A stretch of DNA of 64,000 nucleotides. Origin: Tigriopus japonicus. Its lineage: Eukaryota; Arthropoda; Copepoda; Harpacticoida; Harpacticidae. The position numbers were made by a program, and so were the translations under genes. The stretch covers positions 12,845,217 through 12,909,216 of the forward strand of contig CM021312.1 in NCBI GenBank assembly GCA_010645155.1, read 5' to 3'. Below, piece by piece: positions 53,601-62,420 of the stretch. The number at the start of each line of letters is the position of its first letter. The first letter of the stretch is position 1. The notes beneath the pieces are model-generated. The model had not been told where the DNA came from. It saw nothing but the letters and a program-made list of their open reading frames with translations, and searched no databases.

Positions 53601-54081
53601 TGTGATCAGTACTTCCAGATCAATCAAATGAAAGAAACCATATTTTTTTAGTGCACAATGTACTACATTAAGTGTTAAATCAGCCCCGCCATTTCCCATC
53701 TCAAATGTATTTTTTTCACCTCAGAACAGACCCTCTAAAGCACAAGAATGGCGCAAAGCATAGGACATGGAGACTCCAGGTCTGATTAAACCTTTCTTGA
53801 GGAAAAGTGTTGCCATGTTGGCCCATAGTGGCTCAAAAACTGTGACAACCCGACTTCTTAATAACATAGACACACAAACTGTGAATAAAACAATAACAGT
53901 TTAAATGGATCACATCACGCCTACCTATAATGGTGAGAATGATGAGCCATTCAAAGGCAATCCATCGAACCAACCACATGGCTGCTCTCCGAAGCGGATT
54001 CGTTCCGGACAGGATGAACATGGAGCTGGGCAATTCGGCTGCCTTGTGCTTCCCCGGCATGGGCTTCTGATGTCGAACCAT
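14031..54081 (-). CDS. cac: Voltage-gated calcium channel alpha1 subunit, CaV2 (cacophony-type), 32 exons
   Basis: Complete gene, 5,721 coding bases, 1,906 aa predicted; every junction is GT..AG with matching phase. The product is the four-domain (4 x 6 transmembrane) pore of a high-voltage-activated presynaptic Ca2+ channel. Selectivity-filter glutamates are E278 (TMEGW), E622 (TGEDW), E992 (TSEGW) and E1273 (TGEAW). CaV2 rather than CaV1 is shown by HKGSYLRN after IS2, [11 protein letters not shown] after IS6, FFYCTDESK in domain III, and HYTEVFNML and [17 protein letters not shown] in the proximal C-terminus. The start is the first in-frame ATG (54081) in exon 1: the frame is closed by TGA at 54136-54138, so either this ATG is used or an upstream exon splices into this stretch. 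The II-III linker is short (~75 aa) with no synprint-like region. Exons are listed by domain in the following entries. Confidence 0.95.
18697..20484. other. CaV2 intron 25, no gene seen
   Basis: About 1.8 kb of AT-rich intron. Open frames inside (for example 18916-19272 on -) have no family signatures. No repeat boundaries could be fixed. Confidence 0.6.
20689..23971 (-). other. cac: CaV2 III-IV linker and domain IV, exons 20-24
   Basis: Exons 23971-23807, 23728-23618, 22312-22130, 22073-21916, 20994-20689 (residues 1063-1370). The linker [12 protein letters not shown] is typical of CaV2. IVS1 is in exon 20 and S2 in exon 21. Exon 22 has [18 protein letters not shown] and the IVS4 sensor [17 protein letters not shown]; the S3-S4 loop is short. 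The filter is CATGEAW (E1273). IVS6 is [15 protein letters not shown], followed by an EF-hand-like segment. Confidence 0.95.
24044..25391 (-). other. cac: CaV2 domain III, exons 16-19
   Basis: Exons 25391-25089, 25010-24848, 24782-24550, 24242-24044 (residues 763-1062). IIIS1-S3 lie in exon 16. The IIIS4 sensor is [39 protein letters not shown] leads into S5. The pore exon carries the turret FFYCTDESK and the filter TSEGW (E992). IIIS6 is [15 protein letters not shown]. Exon 19 ends at DKNQ, the start of the III-IV linker. Confidence 0.95.
25465..26115 (-). other. cac: CaV2 II-III linker, exons 14-15
   Basis: Exons 26115-26039 and 25614-25465 (residues 688-763). It is a short, highly charged segment: an acidic stretch (EEDKSPEEE), an alanine-rich helix ([10 protein letters not shown]) and a run of nine Glu, then the start of domain III. 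It is far shorter than the vertebrate CaV2 linker that carries the SNARE-binding synprint site. Confidence 0.9.
28519..28662. repeat. Hairpin repeat, ~40-bp arms
   Basis: The arm 28519-28557 (GGATTTTAAACCAAGCTTGA onward) is the near-perfect reverse complement of 28623-28662, with a 65-bp loop. It lies in CaV2 intron 10 next to the hAT-like element. It is a small foldback repeat. Confidence 0.8.
28998..30459. mobile_element. Non-autonomous hAT-like element, 1,462 bp
   Basis: The ends are CAGTGATGGCA... and ...TGCCATCACTG. A perfect 8-bp duplication ATTATAAT flanks it (28990-28997 and 30460-30467). Both subterminal regions carry clustered copies of TTTCTGCCATTTTCTGCCAC-type repeats in both orientations (29021-29085 and 30335-30435). 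The interior is AT-rich with no transposase. CAG..-type ends with 8-bp duplications are the hallmark of the hAT superfamily. Confidence 0.9.
31465..31840. repeat. Inverted repeat, ~60-100-bp arms
   Basis: The segments 31510-31570 and 31735-31803 are reverse complements with some mismatches, so both strands read [12 protein letters not shown]. Weaker similarity extends outward to about 31465 and 31840. This is a foldback repeat inside CaV2 intron 9, not a gene. Confidence 0.65.
31871..32326. mobile_element. Non-autonomous hAT-like element, 456 bp
   Basis: The terminal sequences TAGGGACGGGCAAAAAG and CTTTTTGCCCGTCCTTA are inverted repeats with one mismatch. They are flanked by a perfect 8-bp duplication GTGATCAA (31863-31870 and 32327-32334). 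Subterminal regions contain repeated GCAAA/GCAAAAAGGC words. No coding capacity. It lies in CaV2 intron 9. Confidence 0.88.
32775..34009 (-). other. cac: CaV2 I-II linker with CaV-beta binding site (AID), exons 8-9
   Basis: Exons 34009-33920 and 32953-32775 (residues 321-411). The alpha-interaction domain is [19 protein letters not shown] (342-360). It keeps the GY..WI core that binds the beta subunit, with conservative changes in the front part. The exon 8/9 junction falls inside the Gly codon of GY. The rest of the linker is charged and ends in an acidic DDDDG stretch. Confidence 0.95.
34010..38905. other. CaV2 intron 7, no gene seen
   Basis: A 4.9-kb intron. It holds one candidate hAT-like element (35620-36108) and a diverged duplication of a GGNTTTCGAGTTGG.AGTG block (around 36509 and 36669). 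A 152-codon minus-strand frame at 34889-35347 sits in a somewhat GC-richer patch but has no recognisable family, start context or splice logic. Confidence 0.6.
35620..36108. mobile_element. Candidate non-autonomous hAT-like element, 489 bp
   Basis: It begins TAGTGATGGAC and ends with the inverse, GACCATCACTA allowing one mismatch, the same termini as the element at 45928-46074. The flanking 8-mers (GTTTTTAG and TTTTAAAG) agree at only five of eight positions, so the duplication is decayed or the boundary is wrong. Confidence 0.5.
40810..41235. mobile_element. Candidate non-autonomous hAT-like element, 426 bp
   Basis: It contains six or more copies of TTTATTTGCCATTTTT near both ends. The flanking 8-mers CTTATGAG (40802-40809) and CTCATGAG (41236-41243) differ at one position. 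The terminal inverted repeats are weak (TTTAATTGCA against TAGAGGTGCA). Located in CaV2 intron 6. Confidence 0.55.
42691..43800. repeat. Diverged direct repeats on both sides of CaV2 exon 5
   Basis: A block at about 42691-42830 resembles a block at about 43638-43790 in the same orientation. Shared words include GGTCTAGAT, ATTATTTTTGAAAA, TTAGATACC.GTTG and CTGCTGA.TTAT. The pair brackets exon 5 (43195-43350). This could be an old local duplication or two copies of an unknown repeat. Confidence 0.5.
45928..46074. mobile_element. Short non-autonomous hAT-like element, 147 bp
   Basis: It starts TAGTGATGGAACGAAAGG and ends TTCGGTCCATCACTA. A perfect 8-bp duplication TTTTGAAT flanks it (45920-45927 and 46075-46082). 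It is too short to code for protein. Confidence 0.9.
46535..47824 (-). mobile_element. DD37D (maT-type) mariner element, 1,290 bp, full length
   Basis: Terminal inverted repeats run inward from 46535 (CAGGGTCAACGACCAAAACT) and from 47824 (CAGAGTCACCGACCAAAACT), matching at 24 of the first 26 positions. A TA dinucleotide flanks each end (46533-46534 and 47825-47826), the target duplication of the IS630-Tc1-mariner superfamily. The single transposase frame inside is broken (see next entry). The insertion is in CaV2 intron 4, transcribed in the same direction as the host gene. Confidence 0.95.
46661..47678 (-). pseudogene. DD37D mariner transposase, one frameshift and one nonsense mutation
   Basis: It starts ATG at 47678 ([15 protein letters not shown]) with a helix-turn-helix. 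A frameshift near 47513-47520 follows the residues GSG; the downstream frame then reads on through the catalytic region. The catalytic acidic residues are the D of [12 protein letters not shown], the D of LTQDGAPCH and the D of NPLDFAVWN, with 37 residues between the last two, which defines the DD37D group. An in-frame TAG follows SITSA where related proteins usually have Trp; the family-like tail ([16 protein letters not shown]) continues to TGA at 46661. The span is 1,018 bases, one more than a multiple of three, fitting a single-base indel. Not functional as it stands. Confidence 0.92.
49680..52239. other. CaV2 intron 3
   Basis: A 2.6-kb intron holding the complete SINE (50358-50814). The remainder is AT-rich with no recognised gene. 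Confidence 0.7.
50358..50814 (+). mobile_element. Complete tRNA-derived SINE, 457 bp
   Basis: A perfect 14-bp target duplication AGAGACCCCTTATC flanks it (50344-50357 and 50815-50828). The 5' head has tRNA-promoter-like boxes: TGGCGTAGTGCG near 50367 (A box) and GGGTCCGATCCC near 50409 (B box). A second B-box-like GGTTCGATCCC lies near 50573. Between them a ~60-bp block (ACTCAACTCTTCGGAGTC...) is present twice in tandem. The 3' end is a (CAAA)n tail at about 50793-50814. It would be mobilised by a LINE partner, not identified here. The B-box to tail part recurs at 12314-12532. Confidence 0.92.
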
Positions 54082-56288
54082 GATGGTTCCGTTTGAGATC
54101 CGGCGTGAGGCGTGTCCAATTTGGGGTTGGGTCACTCAAGCTTTTGACAACACGACTTATGCTTGGACTTCATCATTGACGTGGAACTGTTTGTTTTGAC
54201 GGCCAAGGAGGGTTGTCGTCTTGGGTGGGTCGGCCAAGGCGGCTGGAGCACTCCGACCTGATCCCTTCCATCCTTTCACCAGAGGTTTCGTGGACGAAGG
54301 GATTAATCATTCATAAGTAGGTAGTAGACCTGGCTCTTTCTCGCGTCCTAGGAAGGAGGGAGGGAGGCAGAGAGGGCGATGTGTGCATTACAATATATCG
54401 GCAGGGAAATCTTGGTTCATTTTTTTACCTTGGTACAAAAACAAATCCTGTGAGCCCCCGTGAGAGGGGGAAACGGTCAAAGGACAGTTTGGACCATGGC
54501 GGACTCCATGGGACACTTCACTTCACGGCCTAGGCATCCCTTGGACCCAAGCATTCCGCACTCATTCTCACTCACGGGCAAGTTCCAATCACCTCTCTGA
54601 ACTCACAACTACTAGTCCTCACGCCTGCAGCCTTTGTCAGTCTGCATGATGAACCATGTCCCAGTTCCCTTCTTTTTTTCTGGCCTAAGAGGTGTCCGTC
54701 CCAGGGACTGACGAGTGACTCTCAAACACAGGAAGAACGAGGACGAGCACCCCACAGACCGACCACTTTCACCAGGGCCCCAACAATCGCCAGTAACGCC
54801 AAATCAATCCAAATTTGCCCAAGGTAGTACTAGCACCAGTCAAAGAAGGAGTCTTCTGCCTCTTCTTCCTTGGCACTGAATCACTTTTGTCTCATGCACA
54901 TACCGAAAACTCAGAGGGGAGTTCGCGTCGCAGCCCAGGAGTCCTTGGCATATGGACGGGCCCGACGAAAAGGCACTCTTTTTTAGCCTTGGAGGCTCCC
55001 TCCTTCTCGCTCACCATGAGACATGTTTAGCTATGCTGTTCCTCTCCAAACGAAAGCAAGAGCCTCGCCGTATCTGCATTACACTCACCATTGGATGGTT
55101 GGGTAGTTGGTTCTCTCTCTTGGCCTTCGTCTTCCCACATACGGGGCTTCAGGGCCAGTGCCCAGTAAGAGGCCATGCACTTTTCCCTGGTCCAAAGGAG
55201 GAAGACAAGAAGAAGGAGGACGCTTCGAGGTCGATTCCACTCTCTTCTCTCTCTCTCCTTCTTTCCTGGCTTCCAATTCCTACTTGGTCCCGTTTTCTCC
55301 GGGCCCCCTCCAGCCTTTTTGCCTTGGTCCAATAGGAACAAGGAGCGAGTGTCATTGTACTAGTCCCACTACAACGGCAACGACGACGACGACAACCAGA
55401 AAATTGGTCCCTTGAAATAGCCTAATTGTGAATGATTTATAACTTAGTTTAGGATTTCAAGTGTGAGTATGTCTAGTGAGTGATAATTATCATAGACGAA
55501 AGGCTCTTTTGTCCTCCGAATCGTTTGGAAGGAACTTGTTCCACTCTTGTGAAAGTGAGAGTGACAAGTGTTCCCAGATTAGAGAGGGTTTATGAGTAGT
55601 TGGTTCAAATGGCAACGCTGAGACAAGAGGATTCCCCCTTGTCTCTCTCCATTGTTTTTCATTTAGTATAGCTTTCGAGCCCTGTCTCTTGGTTTGCATT
55701 CTCCGAAAGACAAATGTTAACTAATGGGAGATTAGAGAGCTCTTTCGAGTATGGCTGAAATATGATCGATTCCCTACTGGGCTTGATTTCTTGATTATGT
55801 GAGTATGAGTAAAAGAGAACTTCACCAATGAATTACTTGAAATAAAATAGGATATCAAAAGCAAATTGAAGTTATAAATATTATTATTATTTATTTATTT
55901 ACAGGCCCTTTTGATTACCTTGGAACGTTTCTAGACAAAAGTGATCCGCAAAAGTGAAGAAAAGTAAAGCTTTGTCAATCTTTGGAACTTTCCCAGATTC
56001 TATGCCCTACTTTGATGCCGGATGTTAAATTGCACTTTTTGCCATTTAAGGGCCCTTTTTAAACCATTCTCTTGGCAAATTGACCAAACCTTTGAAGCGA
56101 AAGGTGCACATATAGACGGGGAAATGTCAAGTTCAATTTCTTATTATCAGTTTGAAATTTTTGTTTTCATGTCCATAATTTTGTTCAAGGCTTACTAATG
56201 GGAAAATTAAAGAAATAGGAAATGAAATGATGGTCAAATTGAAGGTAAAACTACTTCTTATACTTTTCTATACACTAAGGATACGCAT

Positions 56289-56971
56289 TAGGGCTGATTC
56301 TCGAGAATTTCTCGAAAAAATCGAGGATCGAAAATTCTCGAGAATTTTTCCGAATTCTCGAGAACTTTCGAGAATTTTTTATTAGATTACTCTAGGTCAT
56401 ATTTTGGAATTGATGGCAAAACTGTTTCATTCAAAACAAAAGTTTCAAGTAAAAGAACAATAGGAGCCATGAGCTATGTTTGAAATTTTATAAACATCTT
56501 TATGGTACATTCGAACAAGAAAATAACTCGTGAACCAGCCCAAACAAAATCTTCTCTGTCCAGATTCGAGGCAAGATTCTGTGTCTGATTTTTTTCGAGA
56601 TTCTAATGGCTGTGGTGGTGTGTACAAGAAACTCCTGTTTTGAAAATTACAGCTGACCAAAAAATGCGAAAATGTCCGAAGATTTAACAATGTCAGTAGA
56701 ACGTTTCAGAAATGTAAGAAATGAAATTTCAGATATTATTGTCCGTGAGGTCCAATCATTGTTTGTTTTTCACACTCATGTTCATATTGATTTTGGTATA
56801 AACTTAAAAAAAAAAAAAAAAATTTCAAGTGCTTTGGAAGCTTTGAATGTACATTTTTTTCGCTATTTTCACTTTTTCTCAAATTCTCGAGAATTCTCGA
56901 GAATTTTTCTCGAATTCTCGAGAAATTCTCATTCTCGAAAATTGAAATGTTCGAGAAAATCGTCAGCCCTA
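56289..56971. mobile_element. Non-autonomous hAT-like element with TTCTCGAGAA repeats, 683 bp
   Basis: The ends are TAGGGCTGA and TCAGCCCTA. A perfect 8-bp duplication ATACGCAT flanks it (56281-56288 and 56972-56979). Both ends carry clusters of the palindrome TTCTCGAGAA and close variants (about 56300-56377 and 56880-56955). The interior is AT-rich without transposase. Confidence 0.9.
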
Positions 56972-57330
56972 ATACGCATATTTAAACTAAAAATTCATTG
57001 GATGAAACACCTGTTTTTCCAATTTTTTTTGTCCAAGAAGTTCAGTATATTCAATTATTCATCAAGGCGAATCACCGTGAAGACACGTAGAAAAGAAACC
57101 TAGGTTGCCTTTGCATGGTATTTATGTTTCGTGGTAATTCACTTTGAAGGAGAAATTCTTGGTTTTTTTTAGTGAAAAATTTCCAACACGTAATAAACAC
57201 TAAAAACTCAATTTTTAATTCAGGGGGTTCTTAGTTGAAGGACTTCAAAAAGAATAATGAAGTCAAAAACACATTATGCCGTTCAATCGAGGTTAAATCT
57301 TGCTTTTTCTAGACGAGATGCATGGGAAGG

Positions 57331-58424
57331 AATGGGGTATTCGTGAAGGAGACAGCTGCTGAAGTTACATAAAATTGATTGTAGACGGCGCCACATTTGA
57401 CTAGGCGAGAATAAAATTTTGCTACGGAAGTACTGCTACCTTGAAAGTCCTTTTTAGACACTATTTCATCAGTTTTTCAAGGATTTATTGATCAAAAAAT
57501 AATGGAAAATAGCTTTACTTCATGATTTTGTCACATTTTTATCCATACACCTGGACATTTCTTTCGAAAACCGAGTTTCAAGTGTACATACAATGTTGCG
57601 TGAGTTTGAAAATTACGTCTTAAATCAAGCAAGTTAGAAACGACGCATGCACGGATTTTTTCCTGTCTGGCCAGGACCAAATTCGTCCCTGGGACTCTGA
57701 TAAGGTTTTAAACCCCAAAATCGACCAATAAATGATTGGAATTGTAGTAGGGCTGGCTAGGAAGGGCGATTTGATAAGATCCATGTTAGTTTCAATGACC
57801 CCAAGCACGACGACTTCGAAGCTCATCATTCGATTTCTCAGCCAACAATTATCGGCAGTGGGACTTTTCCGGTTGGGCTCTTACAAGTTGTGGAAAAAGC
57901 ACAATCTGAAGTAAGAAGCTTTGATTCTAGTCTATTTTAGTTCCCTACTAGTTCGCAATAATATTCTTCATTCACGTAACTCCAACGTAAATAAGATTTG
58001 CATATTTTGTAAAAAGCTAGGTGTCATGTCAGTTACCTGCAAATTTGTTCATTTTTTGACCGCAAACAACGGCAAACAACGATGCGACAATAAATATTCA
58101 TCAAATTGATGTTGCCGAGCCGGAAGTGTCGCACTAAGGATATTTCCAAACTTACGCAACACCATATGTACACTTGAAACTCGCTTTTTAACAGAAATGT
58201 CCCCGTGTATGGGTAAAAATGTGACAAAATCATGAGGTAAACTTATTTTCTTTTATTTTTAGATCAATAAATACTTGAAAAACTGATGAAATAGTGTCTA
58301 AAAAGGACTTTCAAGGTAGCAGTACTTCCGTAGCAAAATTTTATTCTCGCCTAGTCAAATGTGGCGCCGTCTACAATTGATTTTAGGCAACTTCAGCAGC
58401 TGTCTCCTTCACGAATACCCCATT
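57331..58424. mobile_element. Foldback element with ~163-bp inverted repeats, 1.09 kb
   Basis: The arms 57331-57493 and 58262-58424 are reverse complements with only scattered mismatches and small gaps; they include GTAGACGGCGCCACATTTGA and its complement. The ~770-bp centre has no transposase that I recognise (open frames 57620-57829 - and 57732-57914 + lack family features). Target duplication not found. Such long arms resemble MITE or foldback DNA transposons. Confidence 0.82.
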
Positions 58425-58983
58425 ATTCCCCGACCGACTTTGCTGCAGAGCCATTAATAGCTGGCTCTCTGTGAAAAGCTTTAAAACCTATCACACACCA
58501 AGTTCTAGACTTTTCAGTTCTAGCTGGGCAAAGAGACAGTAGTTTGATCCGTGACCTCCAGATGACTCTGGCTGTCGCATGATCGTATCGAGTGGTAAAG
58601 AGAGAACGAGTTCACTGATCAAGTGGTAAGACGGAAGTGTATTTCTGTATGTCAAAAGCTCATAAGTAAACGGCTGAATTGCTTACGCAAGGACATCATG
58701 ACATCAACATTACAGGCTGTTTTTTCTGGATTCACTAAAAATCAAACTTCAAGAAAAAGGACATTTGCAGGGAGCGCTCTCCATGACGTTCCTTTTGAAA
58801 CAAGCAATTTTAAGAGTTTTGTTAGGTAGTCCCTCGTAGAGGGCGCTTTCGGTGACGTCAGCATTAAGACATCTGCATTTGAAGTAATCTGTGATGTCAA
58901 TCCACAAGGATGTCTTTTTGCAAGATCCACTGAATTATCTGGACGATGAGACAAGACTCAAGAAGCTCGATTTTCAGTAATAA

Positions 58984-59500
58984 TTGAGGGACACAAACTT
59001 TAGACGAATAAACTTATTCGTCTGTTTTCATCTTTTTTGTCTTTTTGACCTTCATTCGTCGCAATTTGTTTTTCTTATTTGGATTTTATTAGTCTTTTCT
59101 CGTCTAATTGGCCAAAAACTCGAGTCTGTCGAGTTGCTCGACAGACACAGAAAGAAAAGATTACTATTGGTTTGAAAAAGCTTTCTGGCCATCAGAACAA
59201 TCATCAATAGGGACATACATTTCGTTTATTTTGTGGGAGCAGTTTCAATCGTGTTTTTTCGTCTGTACGGGCATTTAATTTTTCTTCTTTCTTTTAAGCC
59301 TGTTTCATTTTCCTTTTAGGGAAATGCATTCGATTTGTTACATCTTACAAGTATTTTTTTCGTCTTATGGGAACTTTTATTCGTCTTTTTTCGTTTAATC
59401 GGTCAATTTTATTCGTCTTTTTTCGTCTAATCAGGCAATTCTATTCGTCTTTTTTCGTTTGATTTGATAGTTTTATTCGTCTAAACTGCCTGTCCCTAAT
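58984..59500. mobile_element. Probable non-autonomous hAT-like element with TTATTCGTCT repeats, 517 bp
   Basis: The ends are TTGAGGGACA and TGTCCCTAAT (inverse match at 8 of 10). The flanking 8-mers AGTAATAA (58976-58983) and AGTAATAC (59501-59508) match at 7 of 8. Copies of TTATTCGTCTTTTTTCG and variants crowd the right end (59370-59485) and a few lie at the left. Confidence 0.7.
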
Positions 59501-60222
59501 AGTAATACGTGTAATAAACGAATTGCTTTCTTCTACAAATAGAACGTTCCTCGTAACAAAATTGGTTGCACATGCGTTTCGATTTTTAACTCAGTCAAAT
59601 GTTAAAATGAAAGGAATTCTTTCTGAAAGCTATGCGACTAAGAGTGTATGTAAAACCGCTTTTAGGTATAAACTTGCCAGAAGAAGGCCAGTTAATTCGT
59701 TCTGTGTAGTATTATGTATGTACTGACATTCGAAAAGCTTAGCTTTTTACTCCGATGTCAAATTCTACCCAACAAAAACTGGGTCTTATTTTCGGAGAAA
59801 TGCAATTGATTGAGCCCTCCCAAAAATCATAACTATCATCACTAGCCTAGTCGCGCAGAGAATTCACCGACTTTTATAAACCGCTTTACCCTCACCCATA
59901 CCAAGGATTTCGAGATGCCCAAACGTTCAAAAATACATTCACCATGTACTCAAAGACCGTCACTGACTTGTTGAACTCACGCTGAGAGTACGTTCTTCTG
60001 GACTCGTCAAAGATCGATGTAGATGCTTCTTCAAGCACTTCAGGAGACAAAGTGCTGTTGGACTTAAATGTTGGATCTTGATCTCTGGAAATCCTTGGTT
60101 GTCCGGTAGATTGAAAATTGTTTCAATCAGAGGGCATCGACAGAAACCGTCCTAACTTAAGTTGCATTCAAGTTATTGAGGTGACTTTGCTTCAGTTGAT
60201 TTTGGAGCTGATCATAGTTAAC

Positions 60223-62420
60223 ATGAGTGTCTTCAATTGGGCTTTGGAGGAAATTGTGAGCGTCTTTGGGATCCTTTCTCGCGTTCAATGGTTGGGATTA
60301 CTTGGTCTTTTTGTGCTTTACGTCTACTGGAGCTTGACCAAGAATTATGGAGTTTATGAAAAGAAAGGATTATTCTCCATCCCACCCAAAATGATTTTTG
60401 GAAACACCAAGGACCTAGTGATGCAAACAAAGTCTATGATTCAGTTCTATCGAGACATCTACAAACAGTTTGGAGATCGAAAGTAAGTTTAGTCATGGGC
60501 AAGAACCAAAAGAAATTTTTGTCTGTTAGGAATGGACAAAAGGTATTGTTTCTTAACGAAATTATGCAAAGAAAATCAAATTTACAAAAACCTTAACCGT
60601 TAATGTTGGTGTCGCTCATCCTTTGTGTTCATATTTAATCAAAGCCTAGAAATGCTTATTGAGAAATATTGCACCGAAAATATCCGCGACTAAAGATCCT
60701 CAAACAGAATCGATTAACTGGCTAAACACTAAAGTTAGAGTGTTTCATTTTGACAATTGAGTTTATTCTTCTACAAATTGTAAAAAAATAGTTGTTTGTT
60801 TATTCCTTTCTCCCACCTTATTTTTTAATTTATTCTGACTGAAGGTGTAATTCTAGCCTAAAAGGGAAGCAAAGTAAAATTGTCTTTTCTTTTTCTCAGT
60901 CTGGAAGTAATAAAGGAAAGTGTAAATTTGGCGAAAGTAAGAATACTTATCAAGGTCAATTCATTTAAATTTTTGGATTTTGGCGGCCAGAAAAGTCCAG
61001 AGTTTGAGACTCGAGAGGCTCAAGAGTTGGTTTGTTTTAGTCTACTTAAACAGAAATGGTTCAGCTTTTAGGTAACCCTTATGGAATCCAAAATGTTTAT
61101 TTTTTAAATCATTTCAGGTATGGGATTTATTACGATGGGACTGCTCCAACCCTTATAATAAAGGACCCAGACTTGATCAAGCAAGTGCTCGTCACCGATT
61201 TTGACCATTTTGTGGATTTTGCCTTCATTCCAAAAGAGTTGGCACATTTGCCCATGAATGAACTTGGTCTATCGAATGCAATTGGAGATGAATGGAGGTC
61301 TCTCCGAACCAGTATCACACCAGCTTTCAGCCTGAAGAACATTAAGAACATTGGTACCAAGATCAATGCCCCAGCTTTGGACGTTATTGAAGCGATGAAG
61401 AGATGTCCCAATGGAGAGGTGGATATGGAAAAACTAACGGGACACTACGCCATTGATTGTATAGGTCGGATCGTCTTCAGCATGGACTTCCAGACCATCA
61501 AATCAGACGGTAACGAAATCGTTACAAATGGTGACGGTTTCTTTGAAACTTGGCGCTTCTTTTTGACCATGTCCATTCCCAGGGTGGCCAAACTCTTCAA
61601 CATCTCCATTTTCAAACCTCAATCAGTGAACTTCTTTTTGAATATGACTGAGAAGATTCTTCAAGGTCGGAACGGATCTACCTCATATCCCAATGATGTT
61701 TTGGGGCTAATGATGAAGATCCGGGACCAAAAGCTTGATCCAGACAATGATGATTCCAAAGGACAAAAGCAAGCCTTAGCAGCTAAATTTATGACAGACA
61801 CCATGATAAATCGCACCCTGATGCAATTCTTTCTGGATGGTTATGACACCGTTAGCGCGTTGCTCTCGATGGTTTTCTATTTTGTGGCCATTGACCCTGA
61901 GGTCCAGGATCGTCTATTAGCAGAGATCGACGACATGGCATCTAAAGTAGGGGCTAATATCACCGGAGATGACGTCAAAGAACTGAAGTATCTGGATCAA
62001 GTATTCCATGAGAGCAGTCGTTTAGCGGCATTTGCCTTCACGGTCCGACGATGCACCAAAAGTTGGAAGATACCCGGTACTGATGTAGTAATTCCCGAGG
62101 ACATGGCAGTCATGATTCCCATTCAAGGGCTTCATTCGGACCCGAAATACTTTCCAGATCCAGATAAGTTTGATCCAGAACGTTTTACAGCGGAAAATAA
62201 GTTAAACATGAAAACTGGGACATTCTTACCCTTTGGCATGGGACCAAGGGCTTGCATCGGCATGCAGATTGCACTCATGGAGGCCAGGATCCTGATGTAT
62301 CAAGTGTTCAGAAATTTTCGGTTAGAACCATGTGAAAAGACTGTGATTCCAATAAAATGGAGGACGGACCATTTCAACCGGATAGATGGAGGTGTCAAGT
62401 TAAAAGCCGTTCCTCGATAG
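60223..62420 (+). CDS. Cytochrome P450, CYP3-clan type, two exons
   Basis: Exons 60223-60482 and 61118-62420, with a 635-bp GT..AG intron of phase 2; 520 aa. The ATG at 60223 gives a normal anchor region (LGLLGLFVLYVYWSL) then the start of the globular domain. Landmarks: the C-helix motif DEWRSLR, the I-helix DGYDTVSA (the usual Ala/Gly before the conserved Gly is Asp), the K-helix ExxR as ESSR, an intact PERF box (DPERF), and the heme loop FGMGPRACIG with axial Cys at residue 466 (codon 62253). It is a microsomal monooxygenase with unknown substrate. It is a diverged relative of the P450 at 4872-10978 (shared DFDHFVD, KYFPDP, FNEENK/FTAENK) but with a quite different exon layout. Confidence 0.95.

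Larger units (their letters stand above)
38906..54081 (-). other. cac: CaV2 domain I, coding exons 1-7
   Basis: Exons, in transcript order: 54081-53925, 53406-53336, 52379-52240, 49679-49567, 43350-43195, 41786-41566, 39009-38906 (residues 1-321). IS1 spans exons 1-2 ([21 protein letters not shown]). IS2-S3 is exon 3. The IS4 sensor is [15 protein letters not shown] in exon 4. IS5 is in exon 5, the pore with E278 in exon 6, and IS6 ([13 protein letters not shown]) in exon 7. Introns 3, 4 and 5 are long and hold a SINE, a mariner and diverged repeats. Confidence 0.95.
54082..60222. other. Intergenic region upstream of CaV2 and of the second P450
   Basis: The two genes diverge from here, so it should contain both promoters. 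About 54.1-55.4 kb is noticeably richer in G+C and purine/pyrimidine runs (CCTCCTCTT-type tracts, a GACGAC microsatellite near 55380), as expected near a promoter or 5' UTR of CaV2, but no exon could be supported. A TATAAA at 59875-59880 lies 343 bp before the P450 ATG. Repeats at 56289-56971, 57331-58424 and 58984-59500 are listed separately. No recognised coding region. Confidence 0.55.

Noticed and set aside
14031..54081. Assignment as a sodium channel, NALCN, CaV1 or CaV3
   Set aside because: The filter is EEEE (sodium channels DEKA; CaV3 EEDD; NALCN EEKE). Sequence after IS2, after IS6 and in the EF/pre-IQ region fits CaV2, not CaV1.
54815..55415. Overlapping open frames on both strands upstream of CaV2
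   Set aside because: They run through purine/pyrimidine-rich low-complexity sequence in several frames at once and show no domain.
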